NCBI RefSeq assembly: GCF_003173355.1
Contig: NZ_QGMY01000008.1
Span: 372,001 to 436,000, forward strand
Reading direction: 5' to 3'
Source: Methanospirillum lacunae
GTDB taxonomy: Archaea; Halobacteriota; Methanomicrobia; Methanomicrobiales; Methanospirillaceae
DNA length: 64,000 nucleotides
In this document: positions 25,623 through 34,926 of the stretch, one piece after another
How the letters are laid out: each line of letters begins with the position of its first letter
How positions within the stretch are numbered: position 1 is the stretch's first letter
The notes under the pieces: generated by a model
Database searches by the model: none
What the model was told of the DNA's origin: nothing
What the model saw: only the letters and a program-made list of their open reading frames with translations
Position numbers and translations under genes: made by a program

Positions 25623-25713
25623 GTCGCACCTCCTGAGTGCGTATCAACTCTAAGATTTTAATATATTTGAATATTCCTTATTACTCTTATCATTATGCAA
25701 TTTTAATACTGGG

Positions 25714-25724
25714 TTTATATACTT
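25714..25724 (-). promoter_or_regulatory. TATA box upstream of the pilin gene
   Basis: On the minus strand the sequence reads AAGTATATAAACC, a good archaeal TATA element, with A-rich bases before it that could serve as a BRE. It would give a leader of about 65 bases ending in the strong ribosome binding site. Confidence 0.45.
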
Positions 25725-26287
25725 TATTTAAATAAAACTCTCTTAAAAGCCATCCAATTTTTACTGTTAAGAAAAGGTAATTATCTTCTTTGGAATATAA
25801 TATTTTAGTTCGACTAGGGAGGTTTATTTAGGCCTTATAATAGCAATACCCGTTTACTCTTCATTATTGCCTCTCTAAATTCCTGTGTTATCTTTCGTGA
25901 GTCAATAACATCCGTGAAAATTGGTAGATCTGAATCAAACAATTTCTCTTTTAATTAAGGTGAGATCGGTTTATTACCTTCAATGTAATGATCCGAATCA
26001 GACCCACGATGGTTAGTCCCCTCTCCAATGGATCTAAATGTATATACGCTTAAAGACACTCATGAAAAATATCAAGAAGACTCAATAGTCTCCATCACTC
26101 ATAACAAACATTACCAACTACCACTTCCCGATAGAAATCTTTGCTTCGATGACTTCTTTGATATTACAGGTATACACTTTATTTCCCTCTTCATCCTGTA
26201 ACACTAAAACATCATTATCCAAAGAAGTGAGGTTAAGTATATAATATCATATTCTTTGAAAAAAAGGCACATCAGTTTGTTCTTTTA
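25725..26287. other. Gap with a short coding-like remnant
   Basis: About 560 bases without a convincing gene. On the minus strand, 26118-26222 reads TTG-started LDNDVLVLQDEEGNKVYTCN and continues to IKEVIEAKISIGKW before a stop, 34 codons. The composition looks like coding sequence, so this may be a small protein or the tail of a decayed gene. The rest shows only AT-rich sequence. Confidence 0.25.
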
Positions 26288-27073
26288 TTATTGCACCCCT
26301 CCCGGATTGATCATTCTCATTCCACCTGAACCTGCTATTGCCTCTTTGATAGCCTTTGTTACAATATCCTTACCTAATCTGCAGGATTCTGCAACTCCAT
26401 ATCCTTGTGCCATAAACCCGGTAACCGCAGCCGAGAAACAACACCCTGATCCATGTACCTGGTATGGCATCCGGGGAGAGGTGAGCCTGGTTACTCCATT
26501 CCTATCAATCAGGAGATCCACTGACTCATCACCGGTTCCATGACCGCCTTTCACAACCACGGCCTCTGTTCCAAGATCCAGGATTTTCATCCCTGCTTCA
26601 ATCATGGATCCATCATCTATAATTCTCATTCCGGCTAAAACCTCCGCCTCTGGTATATTCGGAGTTACTGCGGTAGCTCGTGGAAGAAGTACCTCTTTCA
26701 TGCACCTAATTGCTGATTCATCCAACAACCGGTGCCCTGATGTGGAGATCATCACCGGATCTACAATCAGTGGAATGGTTTCGGGCAGGGTCTGTACCAC
26801 TGTGTGGATGATTTCAGCTGTAGAAAGCATCCCGGTCTTTACTGCTCCTGGTGTGATATCCTCAAGCAGGGTTGCGATCTGGTTTCTCACTACATGACAT
26901 TCCATGGACCAGACACCTGACACCCGAGTGGCGTTCTGTGCAGTAAGGGCTGTTACCACTGCCATTCCCCAGACACCCACTTCAGCAAATGTCTTCAGGT
27001 CAACCTGAATACCGGCGCCTCCTGAAGGATCTGAACCGGCAATTGTGAGGGCAGTATGAAATGTGCATGTCAT
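26288..27073 (-). CDS. thiD: Hydroxymethylpyrimidine/phosphomethylpyrimidine kinase ThiD
   Basis: The protein has 261 residues from ATG 27073; an upstream in-frame TTG at 27082 is less likely. It is a ribokinase-fold enzyme that phosphorylates HMP and HMP-P in thiamine synthesis, supplying the step after ThiC. Visible motifs are ALTIAGSDPSGGAGIQVDLK at the N-terminus, PLIVDPVMISTSGHRLL, TPNIPEAEVLAG, and VVVKGGHGTG with VHGSGCCFSAAV, the ATP- and anion-hole region. No C-terminal ThiN domain is present. Confidence 0.95.
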   Translation of the reverse strand: MTCTFHTALTIAGSDPSGGAGIQVDLKTFAEVGVWGMAVVTALTAQNATRVSGVWSMECHVVRNQIATLLEDITPGAVKTGMLSTAEIIHTVVQTLPETIPLIVDPVMISTSGHRLLDESAIRCMKEVLLPRATAVTPNIPEAEVLAGMRIIDDGSMIEAGMKILDLGTEAVVVKGGHGTGDESVDLLIDRNGVTRLTSPRMPYQVHGSGCCFSAAVTGFMAQGYGVAESCRLGKDIVTKAIKEAIAGSGGMRMINPGGVQ

Positions 27074-27186
27074 ATGGATCAAAAACCAGTAATTGTCGGA
27101 TTATTTCAGTAGGTATTAGTGGGTATTCTTCACGCTCATGGGATAAATGAGATAGGTTCATCTCCAATAACTAGGGAATAGTGGTT

Positions 27187-28251
27187 ATGTTATTTAGAAA
27201 AGATCTCATCCTGGCACTATTATGTATCACAGTTCTCTGTACCTGGTGCGGTGCAGAGTTTCAGGGGGGAAATCATGTGGGTCCTGTCTCTTCTGATCCA
27301 CCCATCTCACTCACTGACCCTACCGGACCTGTAAATTCTCCATCACCGATCTCTCCAAACCCTCCCTGGCAAAATCCGGTTTCTCATCCTAGTGTTGCAA
27401 GCAACATTCAAACTCTGATCCCCATGCCTGGCCCACGGACACCGATTTCAAATCCCTACCCTGCTCCTCTGTCACCGGTTGTTGCAGATGAGCATTTTCT
27501 TAGCCCTGACTATCGCCGGCCCGTGAGTAACCCATACCCGGTCTGTAATAATCCTTCTGGATACAGGTATGTGTCGCATTCATACTCGGATTACTATTAT
27601 CCTAATTACCCATATTATTCAAATTATCCGTATTACTCTTCTAACTATTATTATCGCTCAGGTTCACTTCAGATACTGAGTTCTCCTTATGGTGCTTCAG
27701 TGTATCTGAACAATAAATATAGAGGACGGACTCCCCGTACCGGATATCTTGACATCTCCTCACTCCAGCCAGGAACCTACGATCTGTTAATACAGTACGA
27801 TAATTATCTTCCGTATACAAGCACGGTCTTTGTTGAACGAGGCCAGGTCAGAACTATCAATGTTGTGCTAAACCAGGACACTCAGCAGGGCCCCTCCACT
27901 GGTTCGATACAGATACAATCTGAACCCGCTGATGCACAAGTATTCCTAAATAATCAGTTTATGGGTATAACTCCTGTCTACCTTTCCGACCTGGCACCTG
28001 GTGATTATACTCTCACTCTTCAGAAAGAGGGTTATGCCTCGTATGTCAGTGTAGTAAAGATCGTTGAAGGACAGACCCTGCCGATATCAGCAGTTTTGAG
28101 TGGGGTTCCAACACAACCGCCAACTCCTGTTCCAACATCCACTCCAGTCCCATCACAAACACCTCTGCCAGCTCCGACACGTGCCGGTTTGCCAGTTATG
28201 GTGGTGTTGCTGGGGATTGCTGCCGGGATGATCTGTATTTCCCGGCGATAA
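27187..28251 (+). CDS. Surface protein with two PEGA domains
   Basis: The protein has 354 residues from ATG 27187. After a signal peptide (LILALLCITVLCTWCGA) comes a Pro/Ser-rich stretch of about 100 residues and a Tyr/Ser-rich segment around 135-160. Two PEGA domains follow: residues about 160-232 (SPYGASVYLNNKYRGRTP) and 238-306 (EPADAQVFLNNQFMGITP). A Pro/Thr stalk and a C-terminal hydrophobic helix with a basic end (LPVMVVLLGIAAGMICISRR) finish the protein. PEGA domains occur in envelope proteins; the ligand is unknown. The C-terminus looks like a membrane anchor or sorting signal. Confidence 0.85.
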   Translation: MLFRKDLILALLCITVLCTWCGAEFQGGNHVGPVSSDPPISLTDPTGPVNSPSPISPNPPWQNPVSHPSVASNIQTLIPMPGPRTPISNPYPAPLSPVVADEHFLSPDYRRPVSNPYPVCNNPSGYRYVSHSYSDYYYPNYPYYSNYPYYSSNYYYRSGSLQILSSPYGASVYLNNKYRGRTPRTGYLDISSLQPGTYDLLIQYDNYLPYTSTVFVERGQVRTINVVLNQDTQQGPSTGSIQIQSEPADAQVFLNNQFMGITPVYLSDLAPGDYTLTLQKEGYASYVSVVKIVEGQTLPISAVLSGVPTQPPTPVPTSTPVPSQTPLPAPTRAGLPVMVVLLGIAAGMICISRR

Positions 28252-28301
28252 CCGGGGAGAAAGTTCCTTTTTTAAATTAAAAAAAGGCAAAGAAAGTGGG
28301 A

Positions 28302-29738
28302 TTAGTAACTCCGGCCGACCAGGGTCATAACAGAATCCGGCTTTCCGCAGATCACACAGGTTCCGGATCCATTACCAATAAGCTCTGACCTAACTTCTGT
28401 TCCTAGGATACTGGCATCTGCCGCTTCCTCTATCCGGTCAGCACACTCTTTACATCCACACCAGTGAACGGCTGCAACACCCTTTGTGATAACTTCCTTC
28501 AGGCCAGTGATGTCTTCCACCGGGAAGAGATGATCTTTTATGTGCTGCACTGCCCGGGTAGTCATCGCTTCACTCATGGCAGCCATCTTCATCTGGACTC
28601 CACTAATGAAATCTTCCCGTGAAATGGTTGACTTCTCACCAAAGCGTGTAACAGCAGTTACTACCCCATTGTCGATATCCCGTGGGCCGATCTCAATCCT
28701 GAGTGGGACACCGCGAAGTTCCCAGTAGTAATATTTCGCCCCTGGACGGAGGTCACGGGTATCAACCTTGACCCGGTATCCTGCTGTCACGAGTTCTTTT
28801 TTAAGTACTTCAGCTGCTTCAAGGACTTCTTCTTCACGCTTCTTCATGATCACCGGTACAATGACTACCTGCGTTGGGGCTACTTCAGCAGGCAGAGCGA
28901 GGCCCCGGTCATCACCGTGCAAACTGATGAGGGCTGCGATGGATCGTTCTGATATCCCATAACAGGTCTGATAGCAATATTGCTGTTCACCTGCGAGATT
29001 TTCGTAGCAGATCGAGAAGGTTCTAGAGAAGTGATCACCAAGGTGATGGACTGTTCCAATCTGAAGAGTCCTCCCATCCGGCATGATCGTGTCCACGGCA
29101 ATTGTATAATCTGCACCAGGGAACTTATCCCAGTCTGGTCGTTTTGAGATCAGGACCGGGATGCACATCCTGTCGTAAAACTCGCGATACAAAGCGATCG
29201 CCTCTTCGACAGTCTTTTCTGCATCTTCCCAGGTAGCATGAACGGTGTGTGCTTCTTTAAACGAGGTGATCTCTCTAAGCCGAATCAACGGTCGTGTATG
29301 CTTGGTCTCATACCTGAACGTGTTGACGATCTGGTACACTTTTATTGGAAGGTCAGCATGAGATCTGACCCAGAGGGCGTACATCGGATAGATAGCCGTC
29401 TCACTTGTTGGACGCAGGGCAAGCTTAACATCAAGAGGACTGGTTCCTCCGTGGGTAACCCAGTATACCTCCTCTTCAAATCCCTTGATGTGTTCTGCCT
29501 CTTTCATGAACTCATTTTCAGGAATGAGCAATGGGAAAAGCGCCTCTTCATGGTCACGATCAAGCAGTTCACGCAGAACTCCGTATACTCTCTTGCGGAT
29601 CCCAAACCCGAATGGGAACCAGACGTAGAGTCCTTTTACGGGGTAGCGTACATCCATGATCTCTGCACGCCATAAAATATCGTTGTACCATTCTGAGAAT
29701 TCCGCCTTTGGCGGGAGAGTTGCCTCTTGCTCTTCCAT
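28302..29738 (-). CDS. proS: Prolyl-tRNA synthetase, archaeal/eukaryotic type
   Basis: The protein has 478 residues, the usual size for archaeal ProRS, without the bacterial editing insertion. Class II features include [35 protein letters not shown] (motif 2 region follows at [19 protein letters not shown]), the [11 protein letters not shown] segment and GDDRGLALP (motif 3). The anticodon-binding domain starts near QVVIVPV. The C-terminal zinc-binding domain has Cys pairs in WCGCKEC and CVICGKP. It charges tRNA-Pro. Its start lies 10 bases downstream of the SpoIIM-like gene stop, so it is likely part of the same operon. Confidence 0.95.
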   Translation of the reverse strand: MEEQEATLPPKAEFSEWYNDILWRAEIMDVRYPVKGLYVWFPFGFGIRKRVYGVLRELLDRDHEEALFPLLIPENEFMKEAEHIKGFEEEVYWVTHGGTSPLDVKLALRPTSETAIYPMYALWVRSHADLPIKVYQIVNTFRYETKHTRPLIRLREITSFKEAHTVHATWEDAEKTVEEAIALYREFYDRMCIPVLISKRPDWDKFPGADYTIAVDTIMPDGRTLQIGTVHHLGDHFSRTFSICYENLAGEQQYCYQTCYGISERSIAALISLHGDDRGLALPAEVAPTQVVIVPVIMKKREEEVLEAAEVLKKELVTAGYRVKVDTRDLRPGAKYYYWELRGVPLRIEIGPRDIDNGVVTAVTRFGEKSTISREDFISGVQMKMAAMSEAMTTRAVQHIKDHLFPVEDITGLKEVITKGVAAVHWCGCKECADRIEEAADASILGTEVRSELIGNGSGTCVICGKPDSVMTLVGRSY

Positions 29739-29748
29739 TACACAGCTC

Positions 29749-30393
29749 CTATGCTACCATCCCTAAGACTGCGGGAGTGATAAATGCCTCTATACATGCC
29801 GCGATTGCGATGAATGGGACTACATATCGTATAAAGAGTCTTCCCAGCACGTACGCCTGTGCTGAAGCATCTCCCTGTCCGGCCAGTTCAAGCATTACAG
29901 CCCGACCAAGCATCAGACCCAGGGTCGATGATACAAGTACAGCAGGGAGTTCAAAGATCCCATGCGGAACAATGGAGGCAAACATCACCACGATATCTGT
30001 CTTACCCCTTACAACTTCCAGGATACCTCCGATAACAATCCCGTTAAAGGAGAGGACGAGCAGAGTAACCACACCAAGAATAGCCCCGCCGAGAAAGAGT
30101 AATACACACGATTCCAGGTTATTCAGAAACAGTTGTAGCGCTAGGAGCGGGGGAGCATCAGACATGATGTCGTTTGTGATCATCTCTTTAAAGAGTTTCA
30201 CAAGTGATTCGCCAAATGCGGGATCAGCCTGTGAGGATAAAACCCCCCCAACACACCCAACGATAAATATCAGGACAGAAATTCCGAGATATCTGAGAAA
30301 TTCCTGCTGAAATGGAGTGTAGCGGGAGGAGGATACCGGTTCGGGTGTTTGCCTTATTATATCCTCTTCATCATTCCAGGGCCGATCAGACAT
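29749..30393 (-). CDS. SpoIIM/DUF95-family membrane protein
   Basis: The protein has 214 residues from ATG 30393 ([12 protein letters not shown]); longer frames upstream lie inside the preceding gene. It has an N-terminal cytoplasmic acidic segment and about five transmembrane helices, with the SpoIIM-type central pattern [20 protein letters not shown] and [12 protein letters not shown]. Archaeal members are of unknown role. It overlaps the DUF63-like gene stop by eight bases and precedes proS. Confidence 0.75.
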   Translation of the reverse strand: MSDRPWNDEEDIIRQTPEPVSSSRYTPFQQEFLRYLGISVLIFIVGCVGGVLSSQADPAFGESLVKLFKEMITNDIMSDAPPLLALQLFLNNLESCVLLFLGGAILGVVTLLVLSFNGIVIGGILEVVRGKTDIVVMFASIVPHGIFELPAVLVSSTLGLMLGRAVMLELAGQGDASAQAYVLGRLFIRYVVPFIAIAACIEAFITPAVLGMVA

Positions 30394-31231
30394 AGAGCAC
30401 CATCCTGAGCATATCCCGAATTCCTGGTGCCATTCCAACCATTATCATTGCAAGGAGGATTAGATACCAGATACCTGAATTATCAGAGCGACGGTACTGT
30501 TCCAGGATCCAGATCCCTGGAATAATGACCAGAAGTTTAAGCGGAAACATCACGAATGCGGTACCGGTCATGGCAATCAGTGCTGATCCGACTACATGCT
30601 GCTCTACATACGGGACAGAATGAAGATCTATTCCATAACTTGTTGCACTTGCATCTAGCATATGCCCGAAGATAAGCAGTTGATAGAGCCGGTCAGATAC
30701 GTACTCCCACTTGAATACATGCCTGAGAAGTCCGTAAACGATACCTGTGGAGACGGCTGCCATGGAGAGGATGGTTGCGGCAACCATCAGATCTACCCGT
30801 GTTGTGGTCAATCCATACCAAAGCAGGAATATGAGAGTTCCCAGACTTACTATTGCGCCAACGATCCCAAAGGTCTGTTTGAATTTTAAAATAACCTGTC
30901 TTTTTTCCAAAAACCATAGGACCCAGAGTGTGGGTGCTGCAACTGTAAATATCAGGAAGAATATAAACGGGGTGGTGAGAAGCATCCCCCATCCTGATCC
31001 TGAAACTCCTGTATCTTCTACGACTCTAAGTAATCCTCCCCAGATAACCCATGGGATAAGAGCATACACAAACTCACGGTCTACAGAAATATTGCTCTTG
31101 CAGAGCCACCGGTAGATCAACCAGACACAGATGATAAGAATTCCTGCGTAGGTCAGCGTGTCAACAAGGGTATAGGGCTGACCATACCTGATAGGATCTA
31201 TGTAGTATTTGTAGATGAATTCCCTAATCAT
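30386..31231 (-). CDS. DUF63-family membrane protein
   Basis: The protein has 281 residues from ATG 31231 (MIREFIYKYYIDPIRYGQ), which fits the start of DUF63 proteins; the longer frame to 31339 would run into the opposite egsA gene. Eight or so transmembrane helices are predicted. The family pattern includes FVYALIPWVIWGGLLRVVED, LLIFGHMLDASATSYGIDLH and a late FPLKLLVIIPGIW. The function is unknown. Its start lies only 14 bases from the start of egsA on the other strand. Confidence 0.8.
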   Translation of the reverse strand: MIREFIYKYYIDPIRYGQPYTLVDTLTYAGILIICVWLIYRWLCKSNISVDREFVYALIPWVIWGGLLRVVEDTGVSGSGWGMLLTTPFIFFLIFTVAAPTLWVLWFLEKRQVILKFKQTFGIVGAIVSLGTLIFLLWYGLTTTRVDLMVAATILSMAAVSTGIVYGLLRHVFKWEYVSDRLYQLLIFGHMLDASATSYGIDLHSVPYVEQHVVGSALIAMTGTAFVMFPLKLLVIIPGIWILEQYRRSDNSGIWYLILLAMIMVGMAPGIRDMLRMVLYV

Positions 31232-31245
31232 GTGCTGAGAGCTAC

Positions 31246-32328
31246 ATGAGTGCAGATGACATAAATGTACTGAGGAGGGACTTTTCCAAGTCACGATGGA
31301 CACAACTCCCACGTGATGTTCTCGTCGGTCATAATGCAATAGAACAGCTCCCTGCTATCCTTGCTGATATCAAACCAGGGAGGTCTGCACTTATCATCAC
31401 CGGCACTGCAACTCGTGAAGTTGCCGGAAATCAGGTCTGTGCCGTGCTGAATCATGATTATTCAATATTCCATTTTTCAGCAACCCGGCTGGATGCCGGT
31501 CTCCTGAAAGAGGCAGAGCAGGCCGGCAGAGAGGCAGGTGCAGAGTTTATCATCGGGGTTGGGGGCGGCCGGGTTATTGATACTGCAAAGATAGTCTCAT
31601 ACAACCTTGACATCCCGTTCATCAGCGTGCCTACCGCTGCATCTCATGATGGAATTGTATCAGGCAGGGCTACTCTTCCAACCGAAGATGGGAACGTTTC
31701 TGTGCAGGCCCATCCTCCGATTGCTGTAGTGGCTGATACCGGAATAATTGCCCGGGCTCCTCATCGCCTTCTGGCTTCTGGGTGTGCCGATGTCATTTCC
31801 AATTACACAGCGGTTCTTGACTGGGAACTTGCCCACCGTCTGAGGGGAGAAGAAATCAGTGAGTATGCTGTCTCACTCTCACGGATGACAGCAGAGATTC
31901 TCGTGAAAAATTCCCGGTTGATAAAGCCTGGCCAGGAAGAAGCTGCCTGGATCGTTGTCAAAGCACTTGTCTCATCAGGAGTTGCGATGAGTATAGCCGG
32001 CTCGTCCCGTCCGGCTTCAGGTGGAGAACACAAGTTTGCTCATGCACTTGAACGAATTATGCCCGGAGGAGCACTCCACGGGGAGGTCTGTGGTATTGGT
32101 GCTATTATGACTATGTATCTGCATGGTGGTGACTGGCGAGCTATCAGACAGTCCCTGATTCAGATTGGTGCTCCGACTACACCTGAACAATTAAAAATCC
32201 CTGACCGGGTTGTAACCGAAGCCCTGCTCAGCGCAAAGGATATCAGGCCTGAACGATTTACTATCCTAGATACAGGAATCACCCGCGAATCGGCTGAACA
32301 TCTGGTACAGATGTTATACGAGGAGTAA
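31246..32328 (+). CDS. egsA: sn-Glycerol-1-phosphate dehydrogenase
   Basis: The protein has 360 residues. It makes sn-glycerol-1-phosphate from dihydroxyacetone phosphate, the first committed step of archaeal ether lipids, and is a hallmark archaeal enzyme. Visible segments: FIIGVGGGRVIDTAKIVSY (nucleotide binding), PTAASHDGIVSGRATL, and the zinc ligands in ASGCADVISNYTA (Asp), GEHKFAHALE (His) and ALHGEVCGIGA (His). The neighbouring UPF0179 gene follows after three bases, suggesting an operon. The promoter must overlap the DUF63-like gene because the two start codons are 14 bases apart. Confidence 0.95.
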   Translation: MSADDINVLRRDFSKSRWTQLPRDVLVGHNAIEQLPAILADIKPGRSALIITGTATREVAGNQVCAVLNHDYSIFHFSATRLDAGLLKEAEQAGREAGAEFIIGVGGGRVIDTAKIVSYNLDIPFISVPTAASHDGIVSGRATLPTEDGNVSVQAHPPIAVVADTGIIARAPHRLLASGCADVISNYTAVLDWELAHRLRGEEISEYAVSLSRMTAEILVKNSRLIKPGQEEAAWIVVKALVSSGVAMSIAGSSRPASGGEHKFAHALERIMPGGALHGEVCGIGAIMTMYLHGGDWRAIRQSLIQIGAPTTPEQLKIPDRVVTEALLSAKDIRPERFTILDTGITRESAEHLVQMLYEE

Positions 32329-32331
32329 TTT

Positions 32332-32805
32332 ATGGAGCAGAAAAAGACTCGGGTTACAATTGTCGGGTCAGCATATGCGAAGCCTGGTATTCAGTTTGTA
32401 TATACCGGAAAGACTGAAGAATGTGAATCATGTTCCATCTCCCGGGTATGTCACAACTTGGAAATAGGGAAAAGATATGAGGTCGTGGCGATTAGGGCGG
32501 CAAACCATTCATGCCCGGTTCACCTAAAAGGAGCTGTAACCGTTGATGTAACCGAAGCACCAGTTGATATTCGTATTCCTGATGGCCTCGCAAAGAAAAA
32601 TACGACCGTTCTTATCAAACTCCCTGTCTGTGATGAAGCATGTGAATGGTATGCCGAATGCCATCCGGCCGGGGTTGTCAGCGGTCAGAAATATATCATC
32701 ACTGATATCTTGCCGGATGACCTGGTTCAGTGTCGTGTAGACCTCAAACCTGTAATGGTAAGAGTAATTCCCCTCCCTGATGTACTGCCAAAAATTTCTT
32801 CATAA
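32332..32805 (+). CDS. UPF0179 family protein, cysteine-rich
   Basis: The protein has 157 residues and several conserved Cys: ECESCSISRVCHNLE near residue 28, CPVHLKG near 62, and CDEACEWYAECHP near 101. The spacing suggests an iron-sulfur or zinc site. UPF0179 is an archaeal family of unknown function. The gene follows egsA almost without a gap. A link to lipid synthesis is only suggested by this position. Confidence 0.8.
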   Translation: MEQKKTRVTIVGSAYAKPGIQFVYTGKTEECESCSISRVCHNLEIGKRYEVVAIRAANHSCPVHLKGAVTVDVTEAPVDIRIPDGLAKKNTTVLIKLPVCDEACEWYAECHPAGVVSGQKYIITDILPDDLVQCRVDLKPVMVRVIPLPDVLPKISS

Positions 32806-33014
32806 GTCTTCATTTCAAGATGAATTTCTCTTTGTGCTTTACATCTTCTCTGGATATACGATCAGGACATCCTTCTCTAAAGGCGCGGACAAAATCTTTG
32901 AATTTCAGTTATTTCATCTCGTGCGCTCTTCAGAGTCTTCCCTTAAATAAATCATTTGCATAACATATATCCAAACCCCGGTGGAGAATCCTGTTGAGTG
33001 TTCCAGGTGATAGA

Positions 33015-33284
33015 GTGCAGAAGGAAGAGTTGCTACATTTACACATGCTTTTTGTCCACGTTAAGAAGTATTATGAACTTACAACCAGTGAGGAAGTTCC
33101 CACTGATCGGTATGATACTCTGCACATCTCTCCTGTCCATATCCACAAGAATAAGAGGTCACATAAGGAAGCTATCCTCATTCTTGGACAGGAGATTGTT
33201 GACCATATCAAACAGCAACAGCATAAGCCCCCTGTGATTGGGTTTACTGATATGGTCACACCTGAAATAGCGGTTGAAAACTGA
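33015..33284 (+). CDS. UPF0058 family protein
   Basis: The protein has 89 residues from GTG 33015, which follows the ribosome binding site CAGGTGAT (33004-33011) and gives (M)QKEELLHLHMLFVHVKKYY, the usual family beginning; an in-frame TTG at 32994 is rejected. The middle part DTLHISPVHIHKNKRSHKEA is characteristic. The function is unknown. It starts the information-processing run that continues with elp3. Confidence 0.8.
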   Translation: MQKEELLHLHMLFVHVKKYYELTTSEEVPTDRYDTLHISPVHIHKNKRSHKEAILILGQEIVDHIKQQQHKPPVIGFTDMVTPEIAVEN

Positions 33285-33288
33285 CATA

Positions 33289-34926
33289 ATGGACGACGAG
33301 ACCGCATATCGGGAGATCGTCTCCCTTCTTTTAGTATCCGATTCTAAAGATTGTAATCTTCGAAGGATCGTCGCAACTGTCTGTAAGAAATATCATCTCT
33401 CACGGGTTCCACGCAATTCTGAAATCTTTGCCTGTGCAACTGCCGACGAGCGAGAGCTGCTTCGCCCGATATTGTTGGTTAAACCATCACGTACCCTTTC
33501 CGGGGTTGCGCCGGTTGCAGTCATGACTTCGCCTGCTCCCTGTCCTCATGGCAAGTGTCTCCCCTGTCCGGGTGGACCTGATCATGAGTATCATTCTCCC
33601 CAGAGTTATACCGGTGGAGAACCTGCAGCAAGACGAGCCTTCCTGCACCGGTTTGATCCCTATGATCAGACAACTGCACGGCTTTCACAGTTTGAGCAGC
33701 TCGGTCACCATGTAGACAAAGCAGAACTGATCATCATGGGGGGAACTATTACTGCCAGGGATGAGGAATATCAGGAATGGTTTACTGCAAGTTGTATCAG
33801 GGCGATGAACGAGTATGAATCAGGTTCTATACCCGAGTTCGTACCTCCGTCAGAAGAAATTGGGCAAAGACCTGTTAGTGAAGTCACTCCTCTTCAGCCA
33901 GGAGAGAGGGACTCCATATTTGCCAGAAATGAGGAGGCAAAGGTTCGATGTGTGGCAACTACCTTCGAGACCAGGCCTGACTGGTGTCGTGTTGAACATA
34001 TTGATCGGATGCTTTCCCTCGGCGTGACAAAGGTTGAACTAGGAGTTCAACACCTGGATGACCGAGTTCTTGAGTTGAATCAGCGTGGATGCACTGTTGC
34101 AGATGCTGTCAAGGCGAATACGCTGCTTCGAGATGCAGGCATAAAAGTAGGGTTTCACATGATGCCAAATCTTCCGGGTAGTGACGCAAACCGGGACCGG
34201 TTGATGTTTCAGGAACTATTTTCCGATCAGAGGTTCAGACCCGATTTTCTTAAAATATATCCAACGCTCATCACCCCTGGCACAGATATAGAAGAACTGC
34301 ATAATCAGGGTGGCTATGATGTATATCCGGAGGATGAACTGATCGATATCGTTGCAGATGCCAAGGCTGCCATTCCTGAATACTGCCGGCTTCAACGTGT
34401 CCAACGCGATATTCCGGCAGACCGGATCCTGGCCGGATCTAGGCACTCCAACTTTCGTGAACTTGCCAAACAGCACCTTATTGAAAAGGGTGGGGTCTGC
34501 AGGTGTATCCGGTGCCGTGAGATCGGCCGGAGATCTTCGGATGATGAAGCAGTCCTTCAGACACTGCCATATGAGAGCTGTGATGGAGAGGAACGGTTCA
34601 TCAGTTTTGTCTCCGGTGACTCTCTGATTGGGTTTGCAAGGCTGCGGCTCCCTGGCAATACCTGGCGGCCAGAGACCCGGGACGCCGCGTTCACCCGCGA
34701 GCTGCATGTGTATGGGAAAGTTGTTCCGATAGGAAGAAGTGGTTCTGGAGAAGATCGGCAACATCGCCGGTTTGGCACTGAGCTCCTAACTGAAGCTGAG
34801 CAGCAGGCTGCTGATGCCGGTTATTCCCGGATGGCAATCATGGCAGGTATCGGGGTGAGACCTTACTACCGCCGACTTGGTTATGAACGCTCCGGCCCCT
34901 ACATGATAAGGGATCTTTCGGCATGA
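33289..34926 (+). CDS. elp3: Elp3: tRNA wobble-uridine radical-SAM/acetyltransferase
   Basis: The protein has 545 residues from ATG 33289. The radical-SAM cluster ligands are Cys85, Cys90 and Cys93 in CPHGKCLPC, the CX4CX2C spacing of Elp3. A C-terminal GNAT acetyltransferase domain begins near residue 420, with GRSGSGEDRQHRRFGTELL and the end GVRPYYRRLGYER. A second Cys cluster (CRCIRCREIG) lies between the domains. It installs the carboxymethyl group on tRNA U34 using acetyl-CoA. As usual in archaea there are no other Elongator subunits. The stop overlaps the priS start as ATGA. Confidence 0.93.
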   Translation: MDDETAYREIVSLLLVSDSKDCNLRRIVATVCKKYHLSRVPRNSEIFACATADERELLRPILLVKPSRTLSGVAPVAVMTSPAPCPHGKCLPCPGGPDHEYHSPQSYTGGEPAARRAFLHRFDPYDQTTARLSQFEQLGHHVDKAELIIMGGTITARDEEYQEWFTASCIRAMNEYESGSIPEFVPPSEEIGQRPVSEVTPLQPGERDSIFARNEEAKVRCVATTFETRPDWCRVEHIDRMLSLGVTKVELGVQHLDDRVLELNQRGCTVADAVKANTLLRDAGIKVGFHMMPNLPGSDANRDRLMFQELFSDQRFRPDFLKIYPTLITPGTDIEELHNQGGYDVYPEDELIDIVADAKAAIPEYCRLQRVQRDIPADRILAGSRHSNFRELAKQHLIEKGGVCRCIRCREIGRRSSDDEAVLQTLPYESCDGEERFISFVSGDSLIGFARLRLPGNTWRPETRDAAFTRELHVYGKVVPIGRSGSGEDRQHRRFGTELLTEAEQQAADAGYSRMAIMAGIGVRPYYRRLGYERSGPYMIRDLSA

